From positions 1-44,635 of the forward strand of contig JAIROG010000062.1 in the NCBI GenBank assembly GCA_031257675.1: a DNA stretch of 44,635 nucleotides. The letters are read 5' to 3'. Each line of letters starts with the position of its first letter. Within the stretch, counting starts at the first letter, position 1. The notes under the pieces were generated by a model that made no database searches, had not been told where the DNA came from, and saw only the letters and a list, made by a program, of their open reading frames with translations. The stretch is from Treponema sp. (GTDB lineage: Bacteria; Spirochaetota; Spirochaetia; Treponematales; Breznakiellaceae). Position numbers and translations under genes: made by a program. Shown here in pieces: positions 43,307 through 44,635 of this stretch.

Positions 43307-43439
43307 GGACTTGTTCAACAACCCGGTTGGTTGTCTCACAAGTCTCGCGGCTCCGGCGTATTTTTTACAAAAATACGCCGGATCCGCCCGTTTTTTAGCG
43401 GAAGTTGTTCAATAACTGAAGTTATTGAACAACTCTATT
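43307..43439. repeat. 133-bp three-hairpin repeat, copy 2
   Basis: The same length as copy 1. The middle hairpin here is TCCGGCGTATTTTT against AAAAATACGCCGGA (14 bp perfect), where copy 1 has other bases that also pair. The last hairpin is GTTGTTCAATAACT/AGTTATTGAACAAC with loop GA. Confidence 0.75.
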
Positions 43440-43500
43440 GTTAGCGGCGATTTTAAAGCTTTATTAAAGATAATAAGAATCACGGCGGACGCCCCCGATC

Positions 43501-43516
43501 TTGTCATGCATGACAA
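43501..43516. promoter_or_regulatory. Perfect 16-bp palindrome, possible operator
   Basis: TTGTCATGCATGACAA is a perfect palindrome in otherwise gene-free DNA. It has no clear promoter beside it, so it may be a decayed or isolated binding site. Confidence 0.3.
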
Positions 43517-43784
43517 TAACCAGTGAAAACCCTTGCAATAAAAATTTGATTTTGCCCCGCGGACTATGGGTCCGTCAAATGACGCCGCGAGTTTAGGGCG
43601 GAAATCTCAGAGGCGTCAGTATGGCGTGGCTTGCGGGCGTTGAGCGCGACCCGTGGACGGCGGAAGGCGGATGTCCGCGCCGCGCCGCTCATGCGAGATG
43701 CCGGCAAAATTCGGTTTTAAATTTTGCTCTTGAAAATGATGTAAAGATAATATATGATGATTTCATTGATGAAAGTGAGAAGAT

Positions 43785-43907
43785 ATGAAAAAGTCGCTTA
43801 ATGATTGGATAATGCGGAAAAGAATATTAAAGTTGTTATCGCAATCATCCAGCGTGGGCATGTCAAACCATCCGCAAGTTATAACTTATGACCTGGAGGC
43901 GGAATAG
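43785..43907 (+). CDS. Possible 40-residue protein or gene stub
   Basis: ATG 43785 begins a 40-residue frame (MKKSLNDWIMRKRILKLLSQ... to YDLEAE). It has a basic N-terminal half and only a weak purine-rich site before it. It sits in AT-rich DNA 44 bp before the better supported gene at 43952. It may be the first gene of a small module or the start of a truncated one. I recognise no family. Confidence 0.35.
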   Translation: MKKSLNDWIMRKRILKLLSQSSSVGMSNHPQVITYDLEAE

Positions 43908-43951
43908 AGAAACGTTGAGTTTAAAGTTATGAGTAATTATGGAGGTTTATT

Positions 43952-44236
43952 ATGGATAAGATTAAATTTTATGATTTGAACAAGGAGGAATTGGATTCCG
44001 TGATATTGAGCGTGGAATTGTTAAACCGGTTGATTAGAAGAAATGACAGAAGATTTTATTTAAAACATCTCGGCGTAACCATTAAAAGTTTAAAGTATTC
44101 TCCTGGAATTATAGATGTTGAAGATGATTTATTGGGTGAAAGATCTCTTACAACTAGAGACGAATGGATTGATTTTTTGAATGATTTATACTATGATGAT
44201 TTAGGAGAGTCGATCCCTTATATAAAAGCTGATTAA
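43952..44236 (+). CDS. Small acidic protein of unknown function
   Basis: A 94-residue protein; ATG 43952 follows GGAGG. It is rich in Asp, Glu, Leu and Ile (EELDSVILSVELLNRLI, DDLLGERSLTTRDEWIDFL), probably helical at the N-terminus, with no signal peptide. The DNA is clearly more AT-rich than the core genes. The size and acidity resemble immunity or antitoxin-like proteins, but no toxin partner is identifiable, so this stays a guess. Confidence 0.6.
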   Translation: MDKIKFYDLNKEELDSVILSVELLNRLIRRNDRRFYLKHLGVTIKSLKYSPGIIDVEDDLLGERSLTTRDEWIDFLNDLYYDDLGESIPYIKAD

Positions 44237-44289
44237 TATTAGACATATTTAATAACAGAGAAATAGATATGGATTGATTTCTAACTATA

Positions 44290-44442
44290 ATGTTATTGTA
44301 TTTTATAATTAAAATTGTAATGAAAGCCGCGGAAAAGATAATGGGCGTCCCTGAATCTGATAAATTTAATTTAAATGATATTAAAGAAGTTCGAGACCGT
44401 TATGAATCAGCCGTCTTGAAATCACAGTGCGCGCGGGGATAG
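44290..44442 (+). CDS. Possible 50-residue protein
   Basis: ATG 44290 opens 50 codons (or 40 from ATG 44320: MKAAEKIMGVPESDKFNLND, then IKEVRDRYESAVLKS). No good ribosome site is seen. The amphipathic C-terminal helix is protein-like, but it may be the start of a disrupted gene, since the sequence beyond 44420 turns GC-rich and non-coding. The remaining bases to 44635 show nothing I can support. Confidence 0.35.
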   Translation: MLLYFIIKIVMKAAEKIMGVPESDKFNLNDIKEVRDRYESAVLKSQCARG

Positions 44443-44635
44443 CAAATGCCTGACGGCCCGCCTTCAAACGCCGAAAAAATCACGCCGCATGGCTCCGCCT
44501 TTGTGCGGCGCCACGACCGCCTTCGGCGAAGGCTTGGCGCGGAGTTCCGCTTACGGTCTTGACGCGGTAGGTCTAATTGCAAATGTGTAAATGGCTGTCC
44601 GGGCCGATTTGCGTTTCTTCCAATGATTGATAAAA

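Larger units (their letters stand above)
43073..43784. other. Gene-free region with repeat and palindrome
   Basis: No gene is supported. It holds the second 133-bp repeat copy and a 16-bp palindrome, listed separately, plus GC-rich decayed-looking sequence to about 43700, before base composition turns AT-rich. Confidence 0.5.

Noticed and set aside
43952-44236. Toxin-antitoxin module at the AT-rich patch
   Set aside because: No toxin family could be recognised, and small size with acidity alone is not enough.
1-44635. CRISPR array
   Set aside because: I saw no regularly spaced direct repeats; the repeats present are a two-copy hairpin element, a tandem 40-mer and coding repeats.

Overview
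The window most likely comes from a spirochaete related to Treponema, possibly a host-associated (termite-gut type) lineage. This rests on gene content read from the translations: a CheX phosphatase, a sensory [FeFe]-hydrogenase kinase, a class III cyclase with HAMP, a group-III phosphofructokinase, giant Ig-like lipoproteins, CsgG/Lcl (DUF1566) proteins and remnants of beta-helix surface proteins. No rRNA is present, so the assignment is inference.

Layout. 1-3600 holds decayed accessory genes around one intact CsgG-like/DUF1566 gene. 3659-5347 (-) is a membrane nucleotide cyclase, divergent from a P-loop/Asp23-like gene (5709) and phosphofructokinase (6643). 8348-12232 (-) is a coiled-coil membrane protein followed by metN-metI and a tiny membrane protein. 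12349-14396 (-) is uppP plus a DEAD-box helicase. 15152-25497 (+) is a two-gene operon for giant surface lipoproteins, the first with an in-frame run of 15 G. tRNA-Phe lies at 26065. 26182-29390 (-) is a sensory hydrogenase/CheA-like kinase plus CheX whose 3' end is a run of 20 G. 29597-32598 (-) is rlmE, serA and serC, with a palindromic CRP/FNR-like operator at the serC promoter. 32778-33389 (-) is two more surface-gene remnants. 34004-36649 (-) is clpB. 36727-41921 (-) is a tightly coupled xth-rhomboid-DUF58-Bat operon. 42062 (+) is an EamA transporter. 43785-44442 is an AT-rich patch of small unknown genes.

How the parts work together. The core genes serve glycolysis, serine synthesis, methionine-type import, rRNA methylation, disaggregation, DNA repair and cell-wall lipid recycling. 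The accessory layer is sensory and surface-facing: hydrogenase kinase with CheX, cyclase, lipoproteins and the Bat operon. Four homopolymeric G/C tracts of 15-20 bp suggest phase variation of surface and signalling genes.

At least five promoter-proximal genes (5709, 12232, 14396, 36649, 42062) have sigma70-like promoters that put the transcription start on the start codon, with no Shine-Dalgarno: an apparent set of leaderless mRNAs. A 133-bp three-hairpin repeat occurs twice (33616, 43307), with base changes that preserve pairing. All functions are read from sequence alone; no searches were run.
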